DNA of 55,256 nucleotides from NCBI RefSeq assembly GCF_016908325.1, contig NZ_JAFBDR010000028.1, positions 1 to 55,256 on the forward strand, in the 5' to 3' direction. The position numbers and the translations under genes are program-made. Below the pieces are notes generated by a model, which was not told where the DNA came from, ran no database searches, and worked only from the letters and a program-made list of their open reading frames with translations. Shown here one piece after another: positions 34,651-43,000 of the stretch (its first letter is position 1; every line of letters begins with the position of its first letter). This DNA comes from Aquibacillus albus (GTDB lineage: Bacteria > Bacillota > Bacilli > Bacillales > Amphibacillaceae).

Positions 34651-35615
34651 TACCTGTTCAATTCCTTTGCAAATTCTTCTGTAGGAACATCAACATCATC
34701 AATAATTTGATGAAGGATATTTTCCGATTGATCTTTCGTACCGATTCGTTGCTTTAACTGAATCCGGTGAGCTAAAACTGGTACAGCCATTTCCTTGACA
34801 TCATCCGGAATGACAAATTCCCTGCCTTGGATTGCAGCATATGCTTGTACTGCCTTTAGTAAAGCTTGACTACCACGCGGGCTAACACCTAACAATACAT
34901 TAGGATGCATCCGTGTTTTTTCAACGATATCAACCATATAGGCCAGTAAATCTTCACTTACATGTACTTTTGAAAAAAGTCGTTGTGCAACAATTAAATC
35001 TTCTAAACTTATTACTGCTTCAATCGAATGTAAAGGATTATTCTCTTTAAACCTTTTTAAGATTTCCATACTCTCCTCTTTCGATGGATAACCTAAACTG
35101 ACCTTTAATAAAAATCGATCAAGTTGGGCCTCTGGTAATGGAAAGGTACCTTGACTTTCCACTGGATTTTGTGTAGCAATAACCATAAACGGCTGCTCCA
35201 AATATCTCGTCTCTCCATCTATTGTTACTTGTTTTTCTTCCATACTTTCCAGCAAACTCGATTGCGTTCTCGGAGTTGCTCGATTTATTTCATCCCCTAA
35301 CAAAACATTCGCAAAAATTGGACCAGGTCGAAATTGAAACACACCTTTATGTTGATTGTAAAAATTAACGCCCGTAATATCACTTGGAAGTAAATCTGGT
35401 GTAAACTGTACTCGGTTAAATGTGCAGGACAAGGATTTTGCTAAAGATTTTGCCAGCAGTGTTTTTCCAGTTCCAGGAACGTCCTCTAGTAAAACATGCC
35501 CAGAGGAAATCAAAGCTACAAGCAATTGATCAATAATTCTTTCCTTTCCAATAATCACTTGGTTAATATTCTTTTTTACTTTTTCAGCTAACAGTTGGAT
35601 GTCTACTATTTCCAT
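34650..35615 (-). CDS. MoxR-family AAA+ ATPase
   Basis: This 321-aa protein starts at ATG 35,615 behind AAGGAG. Walker A is EDVPGTGKTLLAKSLAKS (about residue 40), and Walker B with sensor residues is LLGDEINRATPRTQSSLLES. It continues with VIATQNPVESQGTFPLPEAQ, LDRFLLK and the lid HPNVLLGVSPRGSQALL, all MoxR hallmarks. It is the first gene of the operon moxR-DUF58-DUF4129-methyltransferase and is likely a chaperone-like ATPase for an envelope process. Confidence 0.88.
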   Translation of the reverse strand: MEIVDIQLLAEKVKKNINQVIIGKERIIDQLLVALISSGHVLLEDVPGTGKTLLAKSLAKSLSCTFNRVQFTPDLLPSDITGVNFYNQHKGVFQFRPGPIFANVLLGDEINRATPRTQSSLLESMEEKQVTIDGETRYLEQPFMVIATQNPVESQGTFPLPEAQLDRFLLKVSLGYPSKEESMEILKRFKENNPLHSIEAVISLEDLIVAQRLFSKVHVSEDLLAYMVDIVEKTRMHPNVLLGVSPRGSQALLKAVQAYAAIQGREFVIPDDVKEMAVPVLAHRIQLKQRIGTKDQSENILHQIIDDVDVPTEEFAKELNR

Positions 35616-35806
35616 TTTTAATTCTCCTTTTTGTATGATTCCGCTTTCATATTTGTTATCATAGAAGGGATCCGTTATTTAACTAATAACCCTATATATC
35701 CATTTGACATAAATTCCCTAAAATCCTCTATTTTAATTAAATTTAAAGAATAGTAACTTACTTCGTTACTATTAAAATTATATAATCCATAAAGGAGCTG
35801 ATTTCA

Positions 35807-36130
35807 TTGTTCAGCGAACAAATTGCTATAAAGCTGGAAATTGTTGCAAGGCGGGCTTTAAACATAAAAAAGAAAGGCGGTATGGGAGGAGTTATTTCTG
35901 CTCAACATATAGAAAAAGAACACGGAGCATTTACTGTAATTTGTGCTGCTTTAGCCCCTTATTATCTTAATGCCACAGAAGAAGAACGTAAAACATTAAA
36001 CGATATCATAGAAAGATATAAAGTCCTAAACGAAAATTGTAGCCCCGAAGAATATTTTAAAATAATAGATCGAGCCTCAGAAGAATTGAAAAATTTATTA
36101 AATCATCTTGGTGTTCAAGATGTAGAGTGA
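35807..36130 (+). CDS. Uncharacterised 107-aa protein
   Basis: TTG at 35,807 is the start, nine bases after GGAG in AAAGGAGCTG. The product is soluble and helical: EQIAIKLEIVARRALNIKKK, GGMGGVISAQHIEKEHGAFT, ALAPYYLNATEEERKTLNDI. There is no signal, no Cys cluster and no family I recognise. It is transcribed away from moxR and lies 105 bp before sirC on the same strand, but I see no functional link. Confidence 0.6.
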   Translation: MFSEQIAIKLEIVARRALNIKKKGGMGGVISAQHIEKEHGAFTVICAALAPYYLNATEEERKTLNDIIERYKVLNENCSPEEYFKIIDRASEELKNLLNHLGVQDVE

Positions 36131-36235
36131 CCATTTTTACACGTCTTTGATTTAATAATCATATGTTTTGTTCCAACCCATCACCTCAAGTAAAATGATA
36201 GTAATCAACAAAACACGGATGAGGAGTACAAAAAA

Positions 36236-36859
36236 ATGGGATTAATTCCGACAATGATAGATTTACAGGGAAAGAGAGTGGTGGTAGTTGGTGGAGGAAT
36301 AATTGCGGAAAGAAAAATAAACAATATCATCTCAGCAAAACCGAAGATTACCCTAATTAGTCCAAACATAACACCGAAGCTACAAACGTTAGTAGATCAT
36401 GGACAAATTAAATGGCTAAAAAAGAACGTTTCTAGTCAAGATTTGAAAGAGGCATTCCTAATCATAGCCGCCACAAATAAGGAGGAAGTCAATCAACAAA
36501 TTGTTGCAGAAGCACCTGATTATGCATTGATTAACGCAGCTAGTGATGCTGAAGCAGGAAATGTGCAATTCCCGATTTATTTACAACGGGGAAAGCTTTC
36601 CATTGCCATATCCACTAGTGGTGCTAGTCCCATATTAGCAAAAAAAATCAAGCAAAAACTTGAGAAAACATATGATGAATCCTATGAAAATTATTTAGAC
36701 TTTTTATTTGAAGTTCGAACGATGATAAAAAACGCTAAGTTAGACCGAGAAGAGAAACAAACCTTACTAACGGAAGTCGTAACGAATGATTTCATGAATG
36801 CAGCGCAACAAACAAAATATATTTTATCCTTACAGCAAAAGCTAAAAAAGAGGGATTAA
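36236..36859 (+). CDS. sirC: Precorrin-2 dehydrogenase SirC (YlnF/Met8 N-domain type)
   Basis: This 207-aa protein has the NAD-binding motif RVVVVGGGIIAERKINNII at residues 14-32. FLIIAATNKEEVNQQIV follows, then VQFPIYLQRGKLSIAISTSG and ASPILAKKIKQKLEKTYDES, the conserved Met8/CysG SUMT-dehydrogenase region. It oxidises precorrin-2 to sirohydrochlorin. SumT and the SirB-type chelatase are encoded convergently just beyond, completing siroheme synthesis for nitrite reductase. sirC itself is on the opposite strand and has its own terminator. Confidence 0.85.
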   Translation: MGLIPTMIDLQGKRVVVVGGGIIAERKINNIISAKPKITLISPNITPKLQTLVDHGQIKWLKKNVSSQDLKEAFLIIAATNKEEVNQQIVAEAPDYALINAASDAEAGNVQFPIYLQRGKLSIAISTSGASPILAKKIKQKLEKTYDESYENYLDFLFEVRTMIKNAKLDREEKQTLLTEVVTNDFMNAAQQTKYILSLQQKLKKRD

Positions 36860-36864
36860 AAAAG

Positions 36865-36906
36865 GAAAAGCTTCCGATTACGTCAAATTCGTAAGGAAGC
36901 TTTTTT
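36865..36906 (+). terminator. Terminator after sirC
   Basis: GAAAAGCTTCC pairs with GGAAGCTTTTTTC around a 19-base loop, followed by a T run on the plus strand, 6 bp after the sirC stop. Confidence 0.8.
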
Positions 36907-36911
36907 CTTCA

Positions 36912-36955
36912 TTTAAAGGTTGTTCAAAAAAGTCCGGTAAAACTTTTTGAACACG
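36912..36955. repeat. GTTCAAAAAGT repeat, minimal copy
   Basis: AGGTTGTTCAAAAAAGTC is joined through about 9 bases (CGGTAA) to AACTTTTTGAACACGCAC. These are the two ends of the longer element at 23,162 in opposite orientation, with the whole interior missing. It forms a strong hairpin between the convergent sirC and trpD2 genes and may serve as a terminator for trpD2. Confidence 0.6.
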
Positions 36956-36957
36956 CA

Positions 36958-38016
36958 CTATTTGCTGTTTTTAATTAGTGACTGACTATTTCTCCATTTC
37001 TCTAATTGTTGGAAACCGACACCTTTATTCAATTGTTCCCTTGTTATTTCAATCCCTTCTTTAATCGTCGAAGCCGCTCCAAATAAATAATAACGAATAC
37101 CAGTATTGAATAAAACTTGCTGATAATAATAGTTATAGGCTTCCAATTTTTCACCGTTTAAAATAGAGAGAATGATATCACACTGTTCTTTTGCACTCAG
37201 TTTTTTGTTTTTATCAAAATTTTTATCTAATACTCCATATTCTTCCGGCTTTACAATAAATGAATCTAGTGAATCGTCTGTCAATTGATACACGAAACTA
37301 TTTCGATGAACCGGTAAATCCTCCGAGCCTTCTAGACCTTGAACAATATACACTCGATCATAAGAAAGGCCTTTAAAAATTGGATAAATCTTATTAATTG
37401 CTGTTCGATGAAAAGCCCCCATCATAATCGACTTTGCCTGAGAAATATTCAATAATTTTTCAGCTGTATTTAATAACGTTCGCACATGGATTTGCTCACG
37501 AATTGGCCGCATTTCTTGTAATATGGAGCAGAATTTTTCTGTCCAAGAAAAGCCTAAATTACATTCTTCTAGACGTTTCACTATCGAACTACTCTCTTCC
37601 TCCACAGAAACGCCTAATTCAAACAATATATCCTTAATAGATGTTCCATATTTTGGTGGAAGTGAGTCACTACTATGAAGAAACGCAGGGATACCATAGC
37701 TCGCTAATAAAATGGATGCGGGAATCGTAGCAACAAAAGAATTTCTACCGTTATAAGGACCTGCAAAATCAATCATCTTATCAGTAATCGCAGGTGAAAC
37801 CTGTAGCTTTTCAGAATGCTCTTGAAAAACATGAATAAAGGCAAGTAACTCATCTGGTGATTCGGCTTTTATACGTTGAGCAACTAAATATGCTGCAATT
37901 TGGGCATCTGTTGCATTCCCATCAACGATCGTTTGCGCAACTTCTCTCGTTGTCTCATAATCCAAATCCTTTGATCCTCGTTTTCCCCTTGCTACTTCTT
38001 TAAGCCATTGTTGCAT
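36958..38016 (-). CDS. TrpD2-type phosphoribosyltransferase-like protein
   Basis: I choose ATG 38,016 (MQQWLKEVARGKRGSKDLDY) behind AGGGAG, giving 352 aa and a 17-bp overlap with the sirB gene. A start at 38,043 is also possible. The helical N-domain (DGNATDAQIAAYLVAQRIKA) and FAGPYNGRNSFVATIPASIL in place of the anthranilate phosphoribosyltransferase GTGGD loop identify it as a TrpD2/YbiB-like homologue. Such proteins lack anthranilate activity, and YbiB binds nucleic acid. Its coupling to sumT-sirB suggests a role linked to siroheme or nitrite assimilation, which is inference. Confidence 0.7.
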   Translation of the reverse strand: MQQWLKEVARGKRGSKDLDYETTREVAQTIVDGNATDAQIAAYLVAQRIKAESPDELLAFIHVFQEHSEKLQVSPAITDKMIDFAGPYNGRNSFVATIPASILLASYGIPAFLHSSDSLPPKYGTSIKDILFELGVSVEEESSSIVKRLEECNLGFSWTEKFCSILQEMRPIREQIHVRTLLNTAEKLLNISQAKSIMMGAFHRTAINKIYPIFKGLSYDRVYIVQGLEGSEDLPVHRNSFVYQLTDDSLDSFIVKPEEYGVLDKNFDKNKKLSAKEQCDIILSILNGEKLEAYNYYYQQVLFNTGIRYYLFGAASTIKEGIEITREQLNKGVGFQQLEKWRNSQSLIKNSK

Positions 38017-38758
38017 ACTTCTCTCCCTCTCTGATCGCTTCAATTACTCTAGCTTTTAATTGTTCACATACATTACGATGACTTCCTAAATAATCGCAAA
38101 CAATTACTTCCTGTTCTGGCGAGAGACGGAGTTGCTGTGCTGTTTGTTCTATCTCCTTCATTAGAATACCAGTAAACAATAAATAAGGTAGAACTACAAT
38201 GCGATTAGCACCGGTTTCAACCGCCTCTATTAGTGCTTCCTCATACGTAGGACGGGCAGCTGCTAGGAAACAAATACGAACAGAGGATACCCGTGATTTA
38301 TTTTTTAGAGTATCCGCTATTTTTTGTGTATCGATTTTCGCATCTGGATCACTGCTTCCTCTACCAACTAATAGTACATGAAGATCTTGTGAAATGGATG
38401 TTTTTTCTTTGATCCTCTCAACCAAAACATCAACCATTTTTTCTTGAACTCCAATTGGCTTGCCATAGCTGAATTCCACATTCTTATAATGTTTAGATGC
38501 TTGTTTTAATACATTTGGAATATCCTTTTTTGCATGTGCAGCTGTTAATAATAGAACAGGAACAACTGCTATTTTTTTCGCACCCTGTTCAATACAACGT
38601 TGTATCCCTTCATCAATGGTAGGTTTTGCAAGTTCAAGAAAGCAGTATTCTTGTATAGGGACATCTACAAGCTTCATTGTTTTCTCAACAAACTCAATGG
38701 CTTGATTTGCAGCTTTCTCCACACGACTACCATGACAAATATATAGAACAGCTTGCAT
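38000..38758 (-). CDS. sirB: Sirohydrochlorin chelatase, two-domain CbiX/SirB type
   Basis: ATG 38,758 lies behind TTGGAGTGA and gives 252 aa. The N-domain has VLYICHGSRVEKAANQAIEF, with the metal-site His, and KIAVVPVLLLTAAHAKKDIP. The C-domain repeats the fold with LLVGRGSSDPDAKIDTQKIA and RIVVLPYLLFTGILMKEIEQ. It should insert Fe2+ into sirohydrochlorin to give siroheme. The gene follows sumT by 14 bp and overlaps the next gene. Confidence 0.85.
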   Translation of the reverse strand: MQAVLYICHGSRVEKAANQAIEFVEKTMKLVDVPIQEYCFLELAKPTIDEGIQRCIEQGAKKIAVVPVLLLTAAHAKKDIPNVLKQASKHYKNVEFSYGKPIGVQEKMVDVLVERIKEKTSISQDLHVLLVGRGSSDPDAKIDTQKIADTLKNKSRVSSVRICFLAAARPTYEEALIEAVETGANRIVVLPYLLFTGILMKEIEQTAQQLRLSPEQEVIVCDYLGSHRNVCEQLKARVIEAIREGEKYATMA

Positions 38759-38772
38759 ACCATCACTCCAAA

Positions 38773-39558
38773 TCAATAAGCTTCTTTTAATACAGCTTCA
38801 ATCTGTTGCTGATTATTTATTGATTGTAATTGTAGCATTTTTTCTCTGAAACGAACAACCTCACCGACAACAATCATAGCGGGATTTTTGATTTCTGCTT
38901 CTTCAGCGACAGAAACAATTGTTTCAAGAGTGCCTACTACAGTTCGTTGGTCCTCCGTAGTACCTTGTTGAATAATCCCTACTGGGGTATGTTTGCTTTT
39001 ACCGTGCGATATTAATTGATCACAAATAAATGGAAGATTACCAATCCCCATATAAATCGCTAACGTATCAACTGCATTCGCTAAGCTATCCCATTTAATA
39101 TCCTTTGGCATCCCTTTTTTACAGTGACCAGTTATAACTGCAAAAGAGCTGCCTAGTTCACGATGTGTTAAAGGTATATCTGCATATGCTGGTGCAGCAA
39201 TCCCGGCAGTAATACCTGGAACCACCTCATATTCCAGCCCATTTTCAGCCAATGCTTCTGCTTCTTCCGCTCCACGACCATATACGAAAGGATCTCCACC
39301 TTTAAGCCTTGTTACAACTTTCCCTTGTTTTGCAAATTTGATTAGCATATAGTTGATTGTTTCTTGCTTCATCATATGAAAATTCGGGAGTTTCCCACAA
39401 AAAATCAAATCCGCCCCTGGCTTTGCTTCTTTTAGCAAGTCTTTATTGACTAACCGATCATAAAGAATGACATCTGCCTGCTTGATACATTTCAATGCTT
39501 TAACTGTGATTAAATCTGGATCACCAGGACCTGCACCAACTAAAAATACTTTTCCCAT
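38773..39558 (-). CDS. sumT: Uroporphyrinogen-III C-methyltransferase
   Basis: The 261-aa product has all SUMT motifs: VFLVGAGPGDPDLITVKALK at the start, DRLVNKDLL, RLKGGDPFVYGRGAEEAEAL near residue 85, VPGITAGIAAPAYADIPLTH, and MGIGNLPFICDQLI. It makes precorrin-2 from uroporphyrinogen III with two SAM. An AGGAGGG ribosome binding site precedes ATG 39,558. It starts the sumT-sirB-trpD2 set. The 240 bp between it and nirD hold no clear promoter motif that I can identify. Confidence 0.9.
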   Translation of the reverse strand: MGKVFLVGAGPGDPDLITVKALKCIKQADVILYDRLVNKDLLKEAKPGADLIFCGKLPNFHMMKQETINYMLIKFAKQGKVVTRLKGGDPFVYGRGAEEAEALAENGLEYEVVPGITAGIAAPAYADIPLTHRELGSSFAVITGHCKKGMPKDIKWDSLANAVDTLAIYMGIGNLPFICDQLISHGKSKHTPVGIIQQGTTEDQRTVVGTLETIVSVAEEAEIKNPAMIVVGEVVRFREKMLQLQSINNQQQIEAVLKEAY

Positions 39559-39799
39559 GTGTGCCCTCCTTAGGCCTGTCCTCGAAATAGTTTTATAGAT
39601 ATCTGACCAACTAATTTCTCATTTATCATGATTAAAAAAGAACACCTAACCTAGTAACGGGCAAAAGAAATGGCTTGAAAAGAACATTTCACCAGATAAC
39701 CAGGTCAGGTGACTGTAAAATTTTTAAGTTTCAGATTGATTCAGTCATTTCTGGATGTACATATTTTCGCTCTCTCTACTATTTAATGTTCAAACAATC

Positions 39800-40117
39800 T
39801 TATACCAAAACATATACTTGATCGTTCTCAATCTCAACTTTGAAGGTCTGCACACAACCCTCATCCGGTTCTTGAACATTCCCATCAATTACACTAATTT
39901 TCCAATCATGCATTGGGCAAAAAACATGCTCACCACTTACCATCCCTTCTGCAAGTACGCCACCTTTGTGTGGACAACTGTTTTCAATCGCATGTATCTT
40001 ACCACTACCAAGCTTAAACACCGCGATTTCTTTTGAACCTACATTAACTGTTTTCCCTAATCTTTCCGGGAATTCAGAAAGCTTTCCAATTGGGACTCGT
40101 TGTACCATTTTTTCCAT
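39800..40117 (-). CDS. nirD: Nitrite reductase small subunit (Rieske-type)
   Basis: The 105-aa protein has a Rieske [2Fe-2S] site [11 protein letters not shown]...CPMHDW (about residues 49-72) and [20 protein letters not shown] before it. It pairs with the large subunit encoded 41 bp upstream. An equivalent gene is called nasE in Bacillus subtilis. The start is ATG 40,117 behind GGGGAGGAA. Confidence 0.9.
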   Translation of the reverse strand: MEKMVQRVPIGKLSEFPERLGKTVNVGSKEIAVFKLGSGKIHAIENSCPHKGGVLAEGMVSGEHVFCPMHDWKISVIDGNVQEPDEGCVQTFKVEIENDQVYVLV

Positions 40118-40158
40118 TTGTATAATTCCTCCCCACTATAGTAAGTGAACATCCTTTA

Positions 40159-42570
40159 TTAGTTAGATCCTGTTGGAACATTCACCTTCTCATAAAGCTC
40201 TTTTAACAATGTCTCATTTTTAACTGCTTCACTCCATGGTTCTTGAACAGCAGCTAACGCCTCATCCATACGTTCGTTTAATTCGTCACGCGTTTCTTTG
40301 TCTGATAGTACTTCTCGAACATGCTCTATTCCAACTCGCTCTACCCATGCAGAGGTTCTTTCCAAATAGTTAGCAGATTCACGATAGTATTGTAGAAAAG
40401 CACCTACCATTTCAAGCACTTCTTCTTGTGTTTTGACCTTAAATAGGAGCTCAGCTTGACGTAAATCTGTTCCGCCGTTACCACCTACATGAACTTCCCA
40501 AGCACCATCAAGTCCTAACACGCCGACATCTTTAATACCACCTTCCGCACAGTTTCTTGGACATGCGGATACACCCATTTTAACTTTGTGAGGAGTATAT
40601 AAGCCTTCAAACTTCTTCTCAATATCAATTCCCATTCCAATGGAATCTTGTGTTCCAAATCGACAGAAATTCTCTCCCACACATGTTTTTACCGTTCGAA
40701 CAGACTTTGCATACGCATGACCTGAAGGCATATCTAAATCTGCCCAAATATTTGGAAGGTCTTCCTTTTTAACACCAAGTAAGTCGATCCGTTGCCCGCC
40801 AGTTACTTTAATCATGCCGACTTCATATTTATCAGCAACATCGGCAATTTTCCTTAGATCATTTGAATTGGTAACTCCACCGTACATTCTAGGTACAACG
40901 GAGTAAGTACCATTGTTTTGAATGTTTGCATGTAATCTTTCATTCACAAAGCGTGATTCACGCTCATCCTCATATTCTGAAGGATTAATCATTCCAAGAT
41001 AGTAATTAATTGCTGGTTTACATTTGGAACAACCCTCTTCCGTTTTCCATCCCAACACATTCATTACTTCTCGAACATGTGTAAGTCCTTTTTCTTTGAT
41101 TTCTTCTATTACCTCATCTCTTGATAGGGTAGTACAGCTACAAATGGTCTCTTTTTGATCTGCACTGTATTCATCACCAAGTGTACATTCTAGTAAATCT
41201 GATACTAATGATTTACATGTACCACATGAACGTGATGCATTCGTACACCCTTTTACTTGCTCTACGGTTGTTAGACCTTGATTGTTAATTGCTTCAACAA
41301 TAGCCCCTTTCGATACACCATTACATCCACAAATTAACTCATCATCGCTCATTGATGCTACTAGATCAACGCCAGACTCTTCCGTTTGACCGGATTCCAG
41401 GTATTCCTCAACATCTGCACCTTTTTTAATAAGACTAAGTAGTTTGTTTCCGTCTTTAGTATCTCCAAATAAAACGGCACCTGTAATCTTACCTTCTTCT
41501 ACTAGCACCTTTTGGTAGATGCCTCGCCAATCATCATACATTTTAATGGCTTTTGTAGATTCATCATCAAGGATTTTTCCTGTTGAGAAAACATCTACTC
41601 CAGATACTTTTAATTGTGTAGATAGTACAGAACCTTTATAACCTTCGTCTGCTTGATCACAAATGTGCTTTGCCAATGCTTGACCCTGCTCATACAATGG
41701 AGCAACTAGCCCATAAACCATTTGACGGTGCTCTGCACATTCTCCTACCGCATAAATATTTGGAACTTCTGTTTCCATATGATCATTGACAACAATTCCT
41801 CGATTTACCGGTATTTCATGTTCCTTCGCTAAAGCAACATTTGGTTTAATTCCGACTGCCATAACAACCAAATCTGCTTTAATTTTACTACCGTCTTTAA
41901 AACGTAGACCTGTAACATGGTTTCGACCAGTAATCTCTACTGTTTGCTTTTCTAGTAAAAAGTTCATCCCTTGCTTTTCTAATTCCTGCTTCAGTAGGTT
42001 ACCTGCATCCCGATCCAGTTGACGTTCCATCAAGTAATCAGCAATATGAATAACATCTACTTCCATACCTAGGTTTAACAAGCCTCTTGCCGCTTCTAAC
42101 CCTAGTAATCCTCCACCAATTACTGCTGCTTTTTTATACTTTTTGGAATAATCCATCATCATTTCACAATCTTTTATATCGCGAAATGCTGTAACCCCTT
42201 CTTTATCAGCTCCAGGTAAAGGAAGCATGAATGGATTAGAGCCAGTTGCAATAATTAATTTGTCATAAGGCTCCTTACGATCTTTATCAGTTAAGACAAA
42301 TTGATTTTTCTTATCAATTTCTATAACGGTTTCTCCAGGGTACAAACGAATATTATTATCTTCATACCACTGCCATTCATTTAGCGTAATATCCTGAACA
42401 TCTGTATCCCCTTGCAATACCTTTGATAATTGTATCCGGTTATAGTTTGGATATGGCTCAGTACCAAACACAGTAATATCAAATGCATCTGGCTTTCGTT
42501 TTAAAATTTCTTCAATTGCTCGTATACCTGCCATCCCGTTTCCTATTAAAACTATCTTTTGTTTTGGCAT
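40159..42570 (-). CDS. nirB: Assimilatory nitrite reductase large subunit (NirB/NasD)
   Basis: I start at ATG 42,570 (MPKQKIVLIGNGMAGIRAIE) behind TTGGAGGG, giving 803 aa, essentially the length of NasD. It has FAD and NAD sites (AVIGGGLLGLEAARGLLNLG) and two BFD-type [2Fe-2S] regions (CGCNGVSKG...CGTCKS; CSCTTL...GCSKCKP). The ferredoxin-like half carries an intact siroheme/[4Fe-4S] site: KTCVGENFCRFGTQDS and SACPRNCAEGGIKDVG. It reduces nitrite to ammonium with NADH. The gene is a clear relative of nasB at 23,288, which has lost this site. A TnrA-type box lies about 90 bp upstream. Confidence 0.93.
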   Translation of the reverse strand: MPKQKIVLIGNGMAGIRAIEEILKRKPDAFDITVFGTEPYPNYNRIQLSKVLQGDTDVQDITLNEWQWYEDNNIRLYPGETVIEIDKKNQFVLTDKDRKEPYDKLIIATGSNPFMLPLPGADKEGVTAFRDIKDCEMMMDYSKKYKKAAVIGGGLLGLEAARGLLNLGMEVDVIHIADYLMERQLDRDAGNLLKQELEKQGMNFLLEKQTVEITGRNHVTGLRFKDGSKIKADLVVMAVGIKPNVALAKEHEIPVNRGIVVNDHMETEVPNIYAVGECAEHRQMVYGLVAPLYEQGQALAKHICDQADEGYKGSVLSTQLKVSGVDVFSTGKILDDESTKAIKMYDDWRGIYQKVLVEEGKITGAVLFGDTKDGNKLLSLIKKGADVEEYLESGQTEESGVDLVASMSDDELICGCNGVSKGAIVEAINNQGLTTVEQVKGCTNASRSCGTCKSLVSDLLECTLGDEYSADQKETICSCTTLSRDEVIEEIKEKGLTHVREVMNVLGWKTEEGCSKCKPAINYYLGMINPSEYEDERESRFVNERLHANIQNNGTYSVVPRMYGGVTNSNDLRKIADVADKYEVGMIKVTGGQRIDLLGVKKEDLPNIWADLDMPSGHAYAKSVRTVKTCVGENFCRFGTQDSIGMGIDIEKKFEGLYTPHKVKMGVSACPRNCAEGGIKDVGVLGLDGAWEVHVGGNGGTDLRQAELLFKVKTQEEVLEMVGAFLQYYRESANYLERTSAWVERVGIEHVREVLSDKETRDELNERMDEALAAVQEPWSEAVKNETLLKELYEKVNVPTGSN

Positions 42571-42658
42571 GTGGATTAACCCTCCAAGTGATTCTAATTT
42601 TCTGAAAATTAATGTTGTTATCATTGTACTCATAAGCTCTTATTAGATTCAAATGTCT

Positions 42659-42675
42659 TGTAAGAAAACTTCACA
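42659..42675. promoter_or_regulatory. TnrA/GlnR-type box upstream of nirB
   Basis: TGTAAGAAAACTTCACA fits TGTNAN7TNACA exactly at the conserved positions. It is centred about 97 bp upstream of the nirB start, matching the spacing seen for nasB. Confidence 0.65.
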
Positions 42676-42965
42676 AACGAAAAACGACAATTTTTATAAT
42701 GAAATCGCTTTATTCGATGTGTGATTATCTTACATGAAATCTTTTATTGTTATGGTGTAAGCGGATTCAATATTTTGATAAAATAACAGCATTACACAAC
42801 GTGAAAATAGGACAAAAGGACTAGTGTGTTTCAAAGCCATTACGAGCGGTTCGGCAGCGAGTCAAGGTTATTCAAATGCGGTAACATTAGGAACAAAGCA
42901 CACGAAAACAGCCATTAAATAAAATCCAAAAATAGGGCTGCCTGCTAGGTTGTATTTTTAAAACA
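42676..42965. other. Intergenic region between nirB and the GGDEF-EAL gene
   Basis: No start-to-stop gene is supported. On the plus strand 42,838-42,921 a frame reads ITSGSAASQGYSNAVTLGTK and ends in TAA. It looks like the tail of a lost coding sequence but has no start, ribosome binding site or recognisable family. Confidence 0.4.
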
Positions 42966-42999
42966 AAAAAACAACTTGCTTAAAATGAGCAAATTGTTT
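42966..42999 (-). terminator. Terminator after the GGDEF-EAL gene
   Basis: AACAACTTGCTT and the partner GAGCAAATTGTT form a stem with a short AAAAT-type loop. On the minus strand it runs into TTTTTTTG directly after the stop codon. Confidence 0.75.
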
Positions 43000-43000
43000 T

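Noticed and set aside
42838-42921. Tail-like frame GYSNAVTLGTK before a TAA upstream of nirB
   Set aside because: It has no start codon, ribosome binding site or family match, so it was kept only as a note in the intergenic entry.
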